Shown here: positions 8,414 through 8,915 of the stretch, piece by piece | Numbering within the stretch: the first letter of the stretch is position 1 | Layout of the letters: each line of letters opens with the position of its first letter | Assembly: GCA_947505885.1 (NCBI GenBank) | Contig: CANNMN010000043.1 | Location: 1 to 8,915, forward strand | DNA: 8,915 nucleotides | Source of the DNA: Rickettsiales bacterium | GTDB taxonomy: Bacteria; Pseudomonadota; Alphaproteobacteria; Rickettsiales; UBA1997 | Reading direction: 5' to 3' | Program-made: the position numbers and the translations under genes | The notes under the pieces: generated by a model | What the model saw: only the letters and a program-made list of their open reading frames with translations | Databases searched by the model: none | What the model was told of the DNA's origin: nothing

Positions 8414-8915
8414 TTGCTAAAAAAAATCAAAAACTTTGCCATTTCTGGCGCTGAAACTTTACCAATTATTGAAGGTGGAAAAGGTGTTGGAATAACTACT
8501 GGCGTAACTGCTGGTCATTTTGCTAAAGCTGGCGCTGTTGGAACTTTTTCAGGAGTTAATGCTGATAATATTGATGAGAATGGAAAATATATCCCGTTGA
8601 TTTACAAGACTCACACTCGTCGCGAAAGACATGAAGAATTAATTGCTGATTCAATCACTGGCGGTATCACGCAAGCAAAAATTGCTCACGATATTTCTGG
8701 CGGAAATGGCCGTATCCACATGAATGTTTTGTGGGAAATGGGTGGAGCTGAGCGCGTTTTGCACGGAATTCTCGAGGGTTCAAAAGGATTAATTCACGGC
8801 ATTACTTGCGGTGCTGGCATGCCTTACCGCCTTGCTGAAATTGCTGAAAAATATCACGTTTATTATTATCCGATTGTGTCTTCGATGCGTGCGTTTCGTG
8901 CTTTGTGGAAAAGAA
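8414..8915 (+). CDS. Nitronate monooxygenase / 2-nitropropane dioxygenase family protein, N-terminal part
   Basis: This frame is open from TTG 8414 to the window end, 167 codons, and has no stop. The family are FMN-dependent TIM-barrel enzymes that oxidise alkyl nitronates, with FabK-type relatives. The visible part carries EGGKGVGITTGVTAG (20-34), AGAVGTFSGVNAD (39-51), a basic-acidic THTRRERHEELI block (66-77), ISGGNGRIHMNVLWEMGGAE (94-113), HGITCGAGMPYRL (128-140), and YYYPIVSSMRAFRALWKR (150-167). This is the form with TCGAGMPYRL seen in alphaproteobacterial paralogues, whose true substrate is not established. The true enzyme may therefore not act on nitronates. It is divergent from obgE, with GGAG as ribosome-binding site. 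The FMN phosphate-binding C-terminal half lies beyond the window, so completeness cannot be judged. Confidence 0.88.
   Translation, partial: MLKKIKNFAISGAETLPIIEGGKGVGITTGVTAGHFAKAGAVGTFSGVNADNIDENGKYIPLIYKTHTRRERHEELIADSITGGITQAKIAHDISGGNGRIHMNVLWEMGGAERVLHGILEGSKGLIHGITCGAGMPYRLAEIAEKYHVYYYPIVSSMRAFRALWKR

Overview
The window is AT-rich with Lys-, Ile- and Phe-rich proteins. It carries the kind of housekeeping and outer-membrane genes expected of a Gram-negative alphaproteobacterium. The strongest pointers are LpxI (the lipid A hydrolase typical of that class), a FolC with a PHWP-type N terminus, an alphaproteobacterial-style nitronate monooxygenase paralogue, and an Obg protein with no extra C-terminal domain. 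A decayed gene and remnants of palindromic repeats would suit a small, eroding, possibly host-associated (Rickettsiales/Holosporales-like) genome. The lineage is inferred from protein character only.

Layout, left to right. Bases 1-181 (minus) hold the N terminus of a lipoprotein that runs off the window. A 24-bp perfect palindrome sits just upstream of its start. Bases 271-596 (plus) look like a decayed lipoprotein or surface-protein gene with several stops and a frame change. Bases 721-1236 (plus) encode a small exported cysteine-rich protein of unknown function. folC (1240-2616, plus) follows 3 nt after its stop, in the same reading frame. Bases 2617-2745 lie between convergent genes and contain palindromic-repeat-like sequence and a hairpin.

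From 8279 down to 2746 the minus strand carries one compact cluster: obgE, a pteridine-reductase-like SDR, lpxI, a CCA-adding enzyme gene, and an MsbA-like ABC exporter. The first two junctions are 11-nt overlaps, the next gap is 37 nt and the last is 44 nt. An 11-bp perfect stem overlaps the cca stop codon. Divergent from obgE, a nitronate-monooxygenase-family gene starts at a TTG at 8414 and is cut by the window end.

How the genes fit together: FolC and the SDR both act in folate/pterin metabolism, although on opposite strands. LpxI and the ABC exporter fit lipid A synthesis and export. ObgE and the CCA enzyme serve ribosome and tRNA maturation. I see no defence system, CRISPR array, tRNA, rRNA, insertion sequence or phage module, and no evidence of a new multi-gene system. 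The parts worth a second look are the left-end decayed gene and palindrome, the unknown secreted protein joined to folC, the repeat relic after folC and the hairpin between cca and the exporter gene.
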